A model generated the notes under the pieces. The model did no database searches. It worked only from the letters and a program-made list of their open reading frames with translations, and was not told the DNA's origin. The translations under genes were made by a program, and so were the position numbers. Source: Aeriscardovia sp. (GTDB taxonomy: Bacteria; Actinomycetota; Actinomycetes; Actinomycetales; Bifidobacteriaceae). From it: a DNA stretch of 54,413 bases. Below are positions 16,355 through 24,797 of this stretch, one piece after another. Position 1 is the stretch's first letter; the number at the start of each line of letters is the position of its first letter. The stretch lies in NCBI GenBank assembly GCA_017632945.1, contig JAGBQH010000010.1, positions 1 through 54,413 on the forward strand, given 5' to 3'.

Positions 16355-17074
16355 TTATTCGTGTGTTTTTTCTGCGTAGGCGATCTGGGAAGAAAGGTCT
16401 TCGGGAGTCAGTTTCGCGCTTGCAAATAAAGAGCTTTGGGGAAGGGAAAAAGTAATGAGGGGGCAAAAGGCAATCTGAACTGAAACCTGATTAGCTTCCA
16501 CAGAAAGGATGTGCCCTCCAAAATCCCTGCCCTCGCTTATAAAGTGCAAGTGGAACCCCGACACGCAGGGCCCTTCAAAGGCTTTGGGTGTCCAGAACCC
16601 CACAACATCCCCTCTAACTTTCTCAAATTCACACACCTTCTGCTCGTCTACGGCTTCCTTCATAGGACCCCACGGCTTTTCTCTTTTTGAGACGGTGCGG
16701 GTGACAACTTTCTTAAACTCCCCAAAACACTTCAGAGCGCAGGGGTAGTTGGCGCCGGGCAGATGGCTAAGGATTTTTCCTTCCAGCTCCTCCTTTTCCC
16801 CCACTTCAAGGAAAATAGATGGGCAGAAGGCGGTTACGGCGGCAAAGGGTGACTTTTCTTCGTTTAAAGCTTCCCTGGCCTTTCCGTCGGATGTCATCTT
16901 GTAGGCCTTCCCGTCTACTACGGCCATTTCCCCGTCGAGTCCTTCAAAGGTTCCCAGGCCCGTGTCCCCCTCTCTAAGGAGCTCTCCTACCGTCATCTTC
17001 CCCTCGAAGTCTCCCGCTAGAAGGGCGCTCATGAGGGAGTTTTGAAAAATGGAGCAGGGCTTTAAAACATCCAT
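16355..17074 (-). CDS. alsD: Alpha-acetolactate decarboxylase
   Basis: A 239-residue enzyme of standard length. GDTGLGTFEGLDGEMAVVDG is the family's N-terminal block, and VSGFHLHFISEGRDFGGHIL contains the three zinc-binding histidines (175, 177 and 188) with the 1- and 10-residue gaps of the known structure. It converts 2-acetolactate to acetoin and CO2. It lies eight bases downstream of alsS, so together the two turn pyruvate into acetoin, a pH-neutral overflow product. The pair is not something expected in classical bifidobacterial metabolism (see findings). Confidence 0.94.
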   Translation of the reverse strand: MDVLKPCSIFQNSLMSALLAGDFEGKMTVGELLREGDTGLGTFEGLDGEMAVVDGKAYKMTSDGKAREALNEEKSPFAAVTAFCPSIFLEVGEKEELEGKILSHLPGANYPCALKCFGEFKKVVTRTVSKREKPWGPMKEAVDEQKVCEFEKVRGDVVGFWTPKAFEGPCVSGFHLHFISEGRDFGGHILSVEANQVSVQIAFCPLITFSLPQSSLFASAKLTPEDLSSQIAYAEKTHE

Positions 17075-17082
17075 CTTTCCTC

Positions 17083-18699
17083 CTACTGGGCCAGGGCGGC
17101 TATATTGCCGCTGTAATTTACGGGAACGTCTATCACGACGGGGCGCGGAGCTGACAAAGACGCGCGAATGATGTCTTCCAGTTCCCTTGGACTTCTCGCC
17201 ACAAATCCGTCGGCTCCAAAGGATTTTGCAAACTCCGGGATGTCTACAGAGCCTAGGTTCACCCCGCTCCTCCTTTGGTATTTCATTTCCTCCTGGAAGC
17301 CCACCATGTCGTAACTTCCGTCGTCAAAGACCACGTGGACAAACCTTGCGCCTATCCGCACGGCAGTTTCCAGTTCGGCCGCAGAGAAAAGAAAACCTCC
17401 GTCTCCGGATACCGATACCACAGGATCTCTTCCCGATATGCTCGCCGCAATGGCCCACGGAAGGGCCACTCCCAAAGTCTGCTGTCCGTTGGAAAAGAAG
17501 AGGTGCCCCGGAACGTAGGACCTAAAGTAGCGGGCCATGTAGATATACACGCTCCCCACATCAGAGATTACGGTTCCGCTGTCGGGAACGGCCCTCCTTA
17601 TGGCCTTAACGGCCTCTACCGGGTCCACCCTCCCTTCCTGCTTTAAGGAAGGCTGTTCTTCCAGCTCCTCTGAAACCTTCCTCATTTCGGCCAGAGCCTC
17701 AGACTTTGGGCGAAGCCCTGAAAGCATGGGGGCAAGGGCGAGCAGGCTCTTTTCTATGTCTCCTATGGCTTCAAGGTTGGGGGAGTAGTCCCTGTCCACC
17801 TGGCAGGGGAGTTCGTCGATATGTATGAGCTCCCTATCTTCCTCTCCCTGGTTCCAGAGTTTGGCATCGTACTCGACGGGGTCGTAGCCTATGGTAACTA
17901 CGCAGTCCGAGCGCCTGAGAAGTTCGTCTCCTGGCTGGTTTCCAAAAATTCCGACCCTTCCCATGTAGAGGGATTCAAGATCGTGGCTTACGGCCCCGCT
18001 TCCCTGGAAGGTTTCCACAACGGGTATTGGAGCCTGCCTCAAAAGAAGGTGAAGGGCTTCTACAGCTCTTCTAGAAGATCCCCTCCTTCCCACAAAGAAC
18101 ACCGGAAGCTGCGCCTTCCTTATTTTCTCTGCCGTTTCGTGAAGGACTTCTACGGGGGCGGCAGATCGCAAAGGAGGCATGAGAAGAGGCATGTTGCCTA
18201 TGGCCTCCTGGGAGAGCACATCCTGGCAAAAGACCAAACTCTCAGCTCCGCGCGGATAAATTAAAGACTTTCTTATCGCGTTAAACAAAGCCTCCTGAAT
18301 TTGGCCGGGATCTATCACTTTTTCCGCCCCTTTGGAGACGGACTTTAAAAGCGCAAGGGAATCAAAAGCCTGATGGGTGTGCTTCATCTGCATATCCCTG
18401 GGCACGTCCCCGCACAGCGCCACCACGGGATCTCCCTCGGTATTTGCGGTCAAAAGGCCGGTAGCCAGATTTGACGTGCCGGGGCCGGAAGTGGCGATCA
18501 CAACTCCGGGCTCTCCCGTCATGCGCCCTATGGCCTGGGCCATAAAGGCCGCATTTTGCTCATGCCTGCATACGATTGTCTGGATGGAAGAATCTGCCAA
18601 AGCATCAAAGAGGGCGTCTATCTTGGCCCCCGGAATGCCGAATGCCCATTTTGCCCCAGCCTTTTCAAGGCTTTCGACAACAAGATCGCTGCCCTTCAT
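17083..18699 (-). CDS. alsS: Catabolic acetolactate synthase (ThDP-dependent)
   Basis: A 538-residue thiamine diphosphate enzyme. The N-terminal Pyr domain has FGIPGAKIDALFDAL and the activating glutamate in CRHEQNAAFMAQAIGR. The C-terminal PP domain has VSGDGGFLFSAAELETA through FDDGSYDMV, the GDG-type metal/ThDP motif. It condenses two pyruvates to 2-acetolactate. The adjacent acetolactate decarboxylase identifies it as the catabolic, acetoin-forming type rather than the branched-chain amino acid enzyme; no regulatory subunit gene is nearby. Its ATG follows GAAGGG and begins one base after the stop of the PEBP gene. Confidence 0.9.
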   Translation of the reverse strand: MKGSDLVVESLEKAGAKWAFGIPGAKIDALFDALADSSIQTIVCRHEQNAAFMAQAIGRMTGEPGVVIATSGPGTSNLATGLLTANTEGDPVVALCGDVPRDMQMKHTHQAFDSLALLKSVSKGAEKVIDPGQIQEALFNAIRKSLIYPRGAESLVFCQDVLSQEAIGNMPLLMPPLRSAAPVEVLHETAEKIRKAQLPVFFVGRRGSSRRAVEALHLLLRQAPIPVVETFQGSGAVSHDLESLYMGRVGIFGNQPGDELLRRSDCVVTIGYDPVEYDAKLWNQGEEDRELIHIDELPCQVDRDYSPNLEAIGDIEKSLLALAPMLSGLRPKSEALAEMRKVSEELEEQPSLKQEGRVDPVEAVKAIRRAVPDSGTVISDVGSVYIYMARYFRSYVPGHLFFSNGQQTLGVALPWAIAASISGRDPVVSVSGDGGFLFSAAELETAVRIGARFVHVVFDDGSYDMVGFQEEMKYQRRSGVNLGSVDIPEFAKSFGADGFVARSPRELEDIIRASLSAPRPVVIDVPVNYSGNIAALAQ

Positions 18700-18700
18700 T

Positions 18701-19255
18701 TCAGGCCCTTCCTCCCAGGAGGATAGAGGCCTGGGGAACTTTGAGGGTAGAGGAGGCGTCCGGGGCGCTCCCGGCCTTTCTAAGGCCTTTCAAAAGATCG
18801 GAAAGGTAGAAGCCGTCTTTAAGTTCCAGCTTTTCTTCTGTGGCCCACACCCTGAGGAGGTAGAAGTGGGTCTTATCGGGAGGTGTGGGGCCGATGTAAA
18901 GGGAGGAGGCGGGAGAAGAAGCCTGTCCTACAAACCTTGAAACCAAAGAATTTTTGCCATAGCAAGATGCCGGGGCCAGATCTTTCATCTGCCTGCTGAA
19001 GTCCTCAGGAATTTTGGCCTCTCCCAAAGCATCCGAAATCCTTATGTTTGCTGCGCACCAGTGGATCCAGGCAAACCCGGCCACGGGAATGGAATCAGGA
19101 TCGGTCATAGCGATGTGAAGGTAGTTAAATCCGGGCTCTATCCCTTCCACTTTGAAGGGGAAAGACACGACGGTGTGTCCATCTATCTTGTTTTGATCAG
19201 GGGCGTACTTGGAGAAGGCGTCCGGGATTATTTCAAAATCAGTGAGAATATGCAT
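18701..19255 (-). CDS. YbhB/YbcL-type PEBP (Raf kinase inhibitor-like) protein
   Basis: A 184-residue cytoplasmic protein of the phosphatidylethanolamine-binding protein family. The ligand-pocket motifs are visible: AMTDPDSIPVAGFAWIHWCAANI (DPD...HW) and YIGPTPPDKTHFYLLRVWA (GP-PP-HxY). Bacterial members have no settled function; inhibitory or small-molecule-binding roles have been proposed. It is the first gene of the operon with alsS and alsD (one-base gap), so it may sense or modulate acetoin metabolism; that link is inferred from position only. A perfect palindrome covers its start codon. Confidence 0.85.
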   Translation of the reverse strand: MHILTDFEIIPDAFSKYAPDQNKIDGHTVVSFPFKVEGIEPGFNYLHIAMTDPDSIPVAGFAWIHWCAANIRISDALGEAKIPEDFSRQMKDLAPASCYGKNSLVSRFVGQASSPASSLYIGPTPPDKTHFYLLRVWATEEKLELKDGFYLSDLLKGLRKAGSAPDASSTLKVPQASILLGGRA

Positions 19256-19262
19256 ATTCTCA
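19243..19262. promoter_or_regulatory. Perfect 20-base palindrome over the start codon of the acetoin operon
   Basis: TGAGAATATGCATATTCTCA is an exact inverted repeat, centred just inside the ATG (19253-19255) of the PEBP gene. On the minus strand GATACT ends a few bases before the ATG and could serve as a -10 box for a leaderless transcript, putting the palindrome at the transcription start, a classic repressor position. The symmetry is seen; the operator role is inferred. Confidence 0.6.
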
Positions 19263-19278
19263 GTATCCGTTTATTTTT

Positions 19279-20082
19279 CTAGAAACGCCATTGAAGAAGA
19301 ATTTGGCAAAAGAGGCTCTCGAAAATGAGCTGGGGGGAAACGTTGGCTTCCACCTTGGCAAATGAGGTTTTTACTTCCTCTGTCAAAAGTAGGAGGACAG
19401 GGCGGGAGAGGCGTAAAAGAGGGGAGCTTTCTTCCCCCGAGGCAGGAAGTCCGTCTTTTTCTTTAAGGGCTCTTGAGAAGATGGAAAGGAGGGAGGAAAG
19501 GAAGGAAAAACAAAACTCCTTCTTGTCTTCAGCTTCCTTTGCCTTTCCTGCCACATCCGAGGCAAGGGTCAAAGCCCCCGACATGCTCTTAAGAGAAAGG
19601 AGGGAAGAGAGAGATTGGGCAGCTTCTTTTTCTTCCTCCCCCCCCTCTCTAGAACTAGAAGAAGAGAGAAAGTAGGAGTGGCACCTAGACTTTATAGCCG
19701 GCGCCACTCCCAAAAGGGAAGGGGAAAACAGGAGCCACGAACTCCTTTTTGAAGGCTCTTCCAAATCTTTAAGAAGGGCGTCCTGGCCGGCTTCGGAAAG
19801 GGAAGAAATGTTTTCCACAATTCCAATCCGGCGGGGAAGGGAAATGGGGAATTTTTGCATGAGATCTACCGCTTCTCTCACCTGGGAGACGGCAGGGGAA
19901 GGAGAAGAAGGCAAAAGGAGGATGTCTCTGGAATTTAATGGAACCTGCTTTCCTTCGATTAGGCAGCAAAGCTCCCCGGCGCACTCCATGCGGGAAGACC
20001 GGCTCCCCCCCGACACCAGCACGGGGCAGGAAAAGTCCGGTAGGGTCCCCAGCATGGCTCTTACCTTTTCTTCAGCCTCCAC
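19279..20082 (-). CDS. holB: DNA polymerase III delta-prime-like clamp-loader subunit
   Basis: The 267-residue frame keeps the AAA+ signatures of the clamp loader: SLSEAGQDALLKDLEEPSKRSSWLLFSPSLLGVAPAIKSRC matches the conserved LLKxLEEP...TIxSRC block containing the arginine finger (SRC). The P-loop is degenerate (VSGGSRSSRMECA), as usual for delta-prime, which does not bind ATP productively. The protein is short and serine-rich, and the zinc-binding cysteines seen in delta-prime are not apparent. It overlaps tmk by 22 bases, the common actinobacterial tmk-holB arrangement. A GTG at 20082 or an ATG at 20055 could be the start. Confidence 0.85.
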   Translation of the reverse strand: MEAEEKVRAMLGTLPDFSCPVLVSGGSRSSRMECAGELCCLIEGKQVPLNSRDILLLPSSPSPAVSQVREAVDLMQKFPISLPRRIGIVENISSLSEAGQDALLKDLEEPSKRSSWLLFSPSLLGVAPAIKSRCHSYFLSSSSSREGGEEEKEAAQSLSSLLSLKSMSGALTLASDVAGKAKEAEDKKEFCFSFLSSLLSIFSRALKEKDGLPASGEESSPLLRLSRPVLLLLTEEVKTSFAKVEANVSPQLIFESLFCQILLQWRF

Positions 20083-20672
20083 TTTCTTTTTACTTCCCTC
20101 CTCACTCTTGCCTCCACCTTTAAGGGATCTTGGGAGGCATCCACAATTTTTCTTTCTCCTCCCCTTCTTGTAAGCACTCCGTAAAGGCAGCCTACCTTTT
20201 TTTGGAGCAGAAAATCGCTGTCAAATCCGCTTTCCTTCCCCCTCCTTTGCATGCGCCGCGCGCAAACGGCGGGAGGGCAGGAAAAAATTAGGGTGAGATC
20301 AGGCCTTAGGGAAGTGGCGAAAGCGTTTATCTCTTCCACCTTTTCAAGATCCATCCCCCACCCTCCGGCCTGGTAGGCCAGGGAGGAATCGATGAACCTG
20401 TCTGAAATGACCCAAAATCCCTCTTCAAGAAGCCTTTCTATTTTTTGCGAATGAATGGCCCTGTCGGCGGCAAAAAGAAGGCAGGAGGCCTCTTTGGATT
20501 CGCTCTTTGCCAGGGCCTTTAGGATGCCAGGATCATAAGGCTCCCTTGTAACTTTGGCTTCGATTCCCATACCCTTAAGAAAAGAGGCCAAAAGGAGGGC
20601 CTGGGTGCTCTTTCCAGTCCCGTCGGGGCCTTCTAGAGCTATGAACTTACCCCTCGTTTTTCTTCTTTCCAT
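20061..20672 (-). CDS. tmk: Thymidylate kinase
   Basis: A 203-residue dTMP kinase of typical length. The P-loop IALEGPDGTGKSTQ (residues 12-25) is the canonical GxDGxGKST form. VTREPYDPG carries the catalytic DR/E-P region, VISDRFIDSSLAYQAGG is the DRY-S lid motif, and DLTLIFSCP lies on the core strand. It phosphorylates dTMP to dTDP for DNA synthesis. It overlaps topA upstream by 26 bases and holB downstream, so the three are translationally coupled. Confidence 0.95.
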   Translation of the reverse strand: MERRKTRGKFIALEGPDGTGKSTQALLLASFLKGMGIEAKVTREPYDPGILKALAKSESKEASCLLFAADRAIHSQKIERLLEEGFWVISDRFIDSSLAYQAGGWGMDLEKVEEINAFATSLRPDLTLIFSCPPAVCARRMQRRGKESGFDSDFLLQKKVGCLYGVLTRRGGERKIVDASQDPLKVEARVRREVKRKWRLKKR

Positions 20673-23196
20673 CCCTTTTCTTCTCCAAAAGCCTGTAGGC
20701 CGTAAAGTCGTCTACTTTGTTTACGTTTTCTCCCTTCGGAAGGGCGGCGTTGGTGACGCCGTCGGTTACATAAGGCCCGAAAGGCCCGTTTTTCAAAACT
20801 ACCTTTCTTCCCGTCACGGGGTCTGGGGGAAAGGTTTTAAAGGCCATGGTCGAGAGGGGATCGGAAGAGGAGAGGAGGGATTTGGCTTCTTCAAGACCCA
20901 TGCTAAACACTTCGCCGTTTGGCATGCTCACGCGCTTCAGGACTCTTCTCGAATTCCCCCTCCCTTTCTTGCACAAAGACAGATATGCCCCGTAGCGTCC
21001 GATGTTGGAGAAAACTTCGTATTCTCCCTTTTCTTGAGAGTAGGATCCTACGAGTCTGGGAAGGGAAAGGAACTTTTCAGCCTCCTCTACCGTAAGGAGG
21101 AGTGGGTCGTAGCCCTCGGGGATGGAAGCGGTCTTGACTTCTCCGTCTTCTTTTTGAGAGCTCACGTAGTATCCAAACCTTCCGTTACACACCTCTACCT
21201 TTTCTCCCCCTTCGTCTTTAAGGACCCTGGGAAACATTTGTGCCTTGGAGAGAAGGTCCTGGGCAAGGGAGTAAGTAAGTTCGTCTGGAGATAAATCGTC
21301 TGGGATGGGGGCCGTGGCCTTTCTTTCCTCCCCCTCCCTCTTTTCCACATACGCTCCGAAGTGATTTACTCTCACGCTTAGATCTGGCCCCAGATCCACT
21401 CTGGAAGAAACCCTAGGGTCGATAGATTCGGCCTCCTGTGCCAGCTCTTTAAGCCCCTTTTCTCCCGAGTCTCCAAAGTAAAAGTCAGAAAGCCATTTTT
21501 CCTCCCCCTCTTCGCCTTTTGCGATCTGGTCGAGCCCCTCCTCCATGCGGGCTGTAAAAGAGTAATCGACGAGGCTGGAAAAGTAGTTTTCCATGATGGT
21601 GGTAACTATCACAGCCAACCAGGAGGGAACCAGCGCCCTCCCGCGCTCCTTGGCGTAGCCCCGGTCGATTATGGTGGAGATGATGGCGGCATAAGTGGAA
21701 GGCCTGCCTATGCCCTTGGCCTCGAGGGCCTTCACAAGGGAAGCCTCGGTGTAGCGGGCGGGCGGCTGGGTGCAGTGAAGGCCCTCCTCTATTTTCTCTA
21801 TGACAAATTTTTGCCCGGACTTTAAGGAGGGAAGAGAGGAGGCTTTTTCATCCTCGCTTCCAATGGCCGAAAATCCGGGATCTTCTATCACCTGGAACCC
21901 CGTTTCAAACAGGGCTTCCCCTAGGGGGGAGGGGGCTTTAAGGACTACAGACAAAGACTTTCCGCAGGCGTCCTTCATTTGGGATGCCAAGGTCCTCTCA
22001 TAGATGAGGGAGTAAATCTTGTAGTCTACAAGGCTGAGCGTGGTTTTAATCTCCTCGGGGGAGTGAAACTTGCTTCCGGCAGGCCTAATGGCTTCATGGG
22101 CTTCCTGGGCCCCGGGAGACCGGGTTTCATACTTTTTTGGAGAGGCGGGAAGGGCCTTGGGGTAGAGCTTTGCGATTTCCTCCCTGGCTGCATCCAGCGC
22201 CTCCTGGCTGAGATCGGTAGAATCTGTCCTCATATAGGTGATAAAGCCGTTTTCATAGAGGCTTTGGGCGGATCGCATTATGGTCCGGCTTGAAAGCCCA
22301 AGCTTATTTCCGGCGACCTGTTGAAGAGTGGAAGTGGTGAAGGGGGCCGGAGAGGAGCGGCGGAAGGCTTTTTCTTTTACCTGGGCCACTTCGATTGTCC
22401 GCCCTTCCAGGGACTTTAAAATTTCGCAGTCCCCTTTTGAAAGGATTTTTAGATCGGGATCTTGGGCCTTTCCCGACGAATCAAAATCCTTCCCTTGGGC
22501 CACCTGCTTTCCCCCGAGGGAAGAGAGCCTGGCGCTCATGGCTGAAAACTCTGCCTTCACATCCCTCCACTCGGCCTCTTTAAACCTCTCTCTTTCCCTC
22601 TCTCTTTCCACAATCATTCTCGTGGCCACCGACTGCACCCTTCCGGCACTGGTCCTGGAGGCGACTTTTCTCCATAAAAGGGGGGAAAGCTCGTAGCCGT
22701 AAAGCCTGTCTAAAATTCTGCGCGTCTCCTGGGCTTCCACCATATCCATGTCGATCGACCTGGTGTTTTGCACGCTCTCTTCTATCGCGCTTTTAGTAAT
22801 CTCCTGAAATACCATGCGCTTTACGGGAATCTTTGGCTTTAAAACCTGGATAAGATGCCATGCTATGGCTTCCCCCTCCCTGTCTTCATCGGTGGCAAGG
22901 TAGAGCTCGGAAGCATCCTTTAAAAGGGCTTTGAGGGAAGTGATGGTGGATTTTTTTTCAGGGTCTGTCACATAGTAAGGCTTAAAGCCGTCCTCTATGT
23001 CCACTCCAAATCTTCCGTACTTCTTCTTTTCGGAGGCGGGAACTTGGGATGACTGAGCCAAGATCCTAATATGGCCTACGCTGGCCGCCACTTTATACCC
23101 TTCGCCCAGGTAGTTTTGAATCTTTTTGGCTTTTGCGGGCGACTCGACTATAACCAGTTTTTCCCCTGCGGCATTTTTTTCCAGTTTCTTACCCAA
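20647..23196 (-). CDS. topA: DNA topoisomerase I (type IA)
   Basis: An 849-residue enzyme with an N-terminal TOPRIM domain (KLVIVESPAKAKKIQNYLG and LATDEDREGEAIAWHL, giving the metal-binding Glu and DxD) and the core signature SAGRVQSVATRMIVERE. The active-site tyrosine is in NGFITYMRTDSTDLS. The C-terminal region has repeated FGxYV modules (NHFGAYV, GRFGYYV, GRYGAYL, GPFGPYV), as in other actinobacterial TopA proteins that lack zinc fingers. It relaxes negative supercoils. Its start overlaps the PAP2 gene's stop by eight bases. Confidence 0.96.
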   Translation of the reverse strand: MGKKLEKNAAGEKLVIVESPAKAKKIQNYLGEGYKVAASVGHIRILAQSSQVPASEKKKYGRFGVDIEDGFKPYYVTDPEKKSTITSLKALLKDASELYLATDEDREGEAIAWHLIQVLKPKIPVKRMVFQEITKSAIEESVQNTRSIDMDMVEAQETRRILDRLYGYELSPLLWRKVASRTSAGRVQSVATRMIVERERERERFKEAEWRDVKAEFSAMSARLSSLGGKQVAQGKDFDSSGKAQDPDLKILSKGDCEILKSLEGRTIEVAQVKEKAFRRSSPAPFTTSTLQQVAGNKLGLSSRTIMRSAQSLYENGFITYMRTDSTDLSQEALDAAREEIAKLYPKALPASPKKYETRSPGAQEAHEAIRPAGSKFHSPEEIKTTLSLVDYKIYSLIYERTLASQMKDACGKSLSVVLKAPSPLGEALFETGFQVIEDPGFSAIGSEDEKASSLPSLKSGQKFVIEKIEEGLHCTQPPARYTEASLVKALEAKGIGRPSTYAAIISTIIDRGYAKERGRALVPSWLAVIVTTIMENYFSSLVDYSFTARMEEGLDQIAKGEEGEEKWLSDFYFGDSGEKGLKELAQEAESIDPRVSSRVDLGPDLSVRVNHFGAYVEKREGEERKATAPIPDDLSPDELTYSLAQDLLSKAQMFPRVLKDEGGEKVEVCNGRFGYYVSSQKEDGEVKTASIPEGYDPLLLTVEEAEKFLSLPRLVGSYSQEKGEYEVFSNIGRYGAYLSLCKKGRGNSRRVLKRVSMPNGEVFSMGLEEAKSLLSSSDPLSTMAFKTFPPDPVTGRKVVLKNGPFGPYVTDGVTNAALPKGENVNKVDDFTAYRLLEKKRDGKKKNEG

Positions 23197-24253
23197 TTTT
23201 TATCCTTTGCTCTCGCTCTTTAACCTCTTCTCTTTTTCGCCTTCTTTGGCTCCTAGGCTTGGGGGGAGGACCTATAAGGCCTACGGGGCTTAAGGGGGAA
23301 GATGTGAGCTGGTGCATCATCCCAAACAGCCCGATTCCCAGCATTGCAGAGGAAGAAATGATAAGGGAGGCTGCCAGGCAGGCCGGAGCCTGAATCCATA
23401 ACGCATCGAACTGAACTCCGGGAGAGACCTGGAAAACCAAATAAAATCCCCACGCCAGCCCAAAGGCCGACAGGACTATCATGAGCGTGCATAAAACCTG
23501 CAGCCAGGGCCGAGACCTCCTCTTTCCGGGGTCATCCATTCTCGACTTTCTTGTAAATATCATGCTGTAAAGCCCTATGGAAGAGACAAAGAAGAAAGCC
23601 GTAACCACGTCCGAGGGCCTGTGCCATCTTTCCACCACGAGGGAAATTCCCAAAATGGAAGCCAAGATCCAGTCGAGCACGACTATCCATGCCCGAGAAG
23701 AAGGGGCCGAACCCATTAAAAGAAGAAGACAGGCTATGAGCATGGCCGTGGAGTGGCCGGAAGGGGAAGTGTTTAAAACGTGGGCCTTGGAAAGCAAATC
23801 CGGCCTGGACGTGAGGTGCTTCCAAAGGGTAGAAGAGACCCCGGCCACCACGGCAAAGCAAAACATCTGCAAAGCCAGGCCAAATTTTTTGCGCGCCATG
23901 GCCCATACAAATCCTGCCAGCCCCAGGACGCAAATCAGAGAGATTATAAATCCCTCGGTAGTGAAAAGATTGGGCAGGAAGGCCAGATAGGGAATCTTTT
24001 TGGTAAACAGGGGATAAAACCCCTCCCACACCACTTCGTCAAATTCCTGCCCGAAAAGGGTGTGTACGGAAAGAAAATATATGACCAGTGACGCTGCCAG
24101 CATCAGCGTCCCCAGAACTGCGCACAAGACCGTAGAGGACAGGCGGGGCTTTGAAAGAAGAGGATCTAGAGGGGAGCTGCGCTCCGAAGGAGCTCTGTGA
24201 ACACCTGAGCCCGCCGATTTACTATCTCCTCCCAGCACTCCGTTCCTCCTCAT
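23189..24253 (-). CDS. PAP2-superfamily membrane phosphatase
   Basis: A 354-residue protein with six or more membrane helices and the PAP2 phosphatase motifs: KHLTSRP (145-151, a short form of KxxxxxxRP), PSGHS (164-168) and a third motif ending ERWHRPSD (H211, D215). Family members hydrolyse lipid phosphates at the outer membrane face, such as undecaprenyl diphosphate or phosphatidate. The extra C-terminal 140 residues contain three to four more helices and a basic tail. It is the upstream partner in the topA-tmk-holB run, a gene order seen in related Actinobacteria. Confidence 0.88.
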   Translation of the reverse strand: MRRNGVLGGDSKSAGSGVHRAPSERSSPLDPLLSKPRLSSTVLCAVLGTLMLAASLVIYFLSVHTLFGQEFDEVVWEGFYPLFTKKIPYLAFLPNLFTTEGFIISLICVLGLAGFVWAMARKKFGLALQMFCFAVVAGVSSTLWKHLTSRPDLLSKAHVLNTSPSGHSTAMLIACLLLLMGSAPSSRAWIVVLDWILASILGISLVVERWHRPSDVVTAFFFVSSIGLYSMIFTRKSRMDDPGKRRSRPWLQVLCTLMIVLSAFGLAWGFYLVFQVSPGVQFDALWIQAPACLAASLIISSSAMLGIGLFGMMHQLTSSPLSPVGLIGPPPKPRSQRRRKREEVKEREQRIKIG

Positions 24254-24317
24254 GGCTGGTAGCGCCCGACCATAAAACTTAAACCACTCGATAATATATC
24301 AGATCGGGCAAAGGGGT

Positions 24318-24740
24318 TTAGGAAGAGCGCTTAGCTCCGTGGCCAAAGGGATAAAGGCAAATGGCGTTCCATTCGCTGTTGACGCTCACTGGAGTGGAGG
24401 CGTTAAGTCCTTCTTTTGATGCCACTTCCGCTACAAAGCCCGGAGAACCTGCCCCTTCAAGGCCGGGCTTTGGGGTTAAAACGCAAATTTTCCGCCCGGG
24501 CGCTATGGATGAGGATGCGTCCAGAAGGCAGTCGCTCAAGGCCTCCTCGTCGTTTCCGTCCCTCCACCACACGCACGACATATCCGCCCCGTCCCCGGAA
24601 CCTTCATCCAAAAGATCGGAGCCTATGCACTCGCATATGGCGTCTCTCAATTCGCCCTCTACATCCTCTCCCCACATGTATTCTTTGACTGAGACTCCGG
24701 GCTTAAATCCCAGCTTGTTCAAGATTGCACTATTTTCCAT
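24318..24740 (-). CDS. DUF3052 family protein
   Basis: A 140-residue soluble protein. LGFKPGVSVKEYMWGEDVEGELRDAI, VWWRDGNDEEALSDCLLDA and ICVLTPKPG match the actinobacterial DUF3052 family in sequence and order. The function is unknown. The family is almost restricted to Actinobacteria, so it supports the taxonomic call. The start is placed at MENSAIL (24740), although an ATG at 24752 would add four residues. It stands alone between the PAP2 and protease genes. Confidence 0.8.
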   Translation of the reverse strand: MENSAILNKLGFKPGVSVKEYMWGEDVEGELRDAICECIGSDLLDEGSGDGADMSCVWWRDGNDEEALSDCLLDASSSIAPGRKICVLTPKPGLEGAGSPGFVAEVASKEGLNASTPVSVNSEWNAICLYPFGHGAKRSS

Positions 24741-24797
24741 TCTTATAAACATACCTTTAAGCCTTTAAATTGCCCCCTGTTTTTGCATATGGCGAAA

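Noticed and set aside
16346..16360. GAATAAC/GTTATTC inverted repeat at the alsD stop
   Set aside because: Only seven base pairs around one base and no T-run, so it is not supported as a terminator; it could be chance in AT-rich DNA.
20061..23196. Long open frames opposite topA and tmk
   Set aside because: They are antisense shadows of well-supported genes and show no family resemblance or ribosome binding sites.
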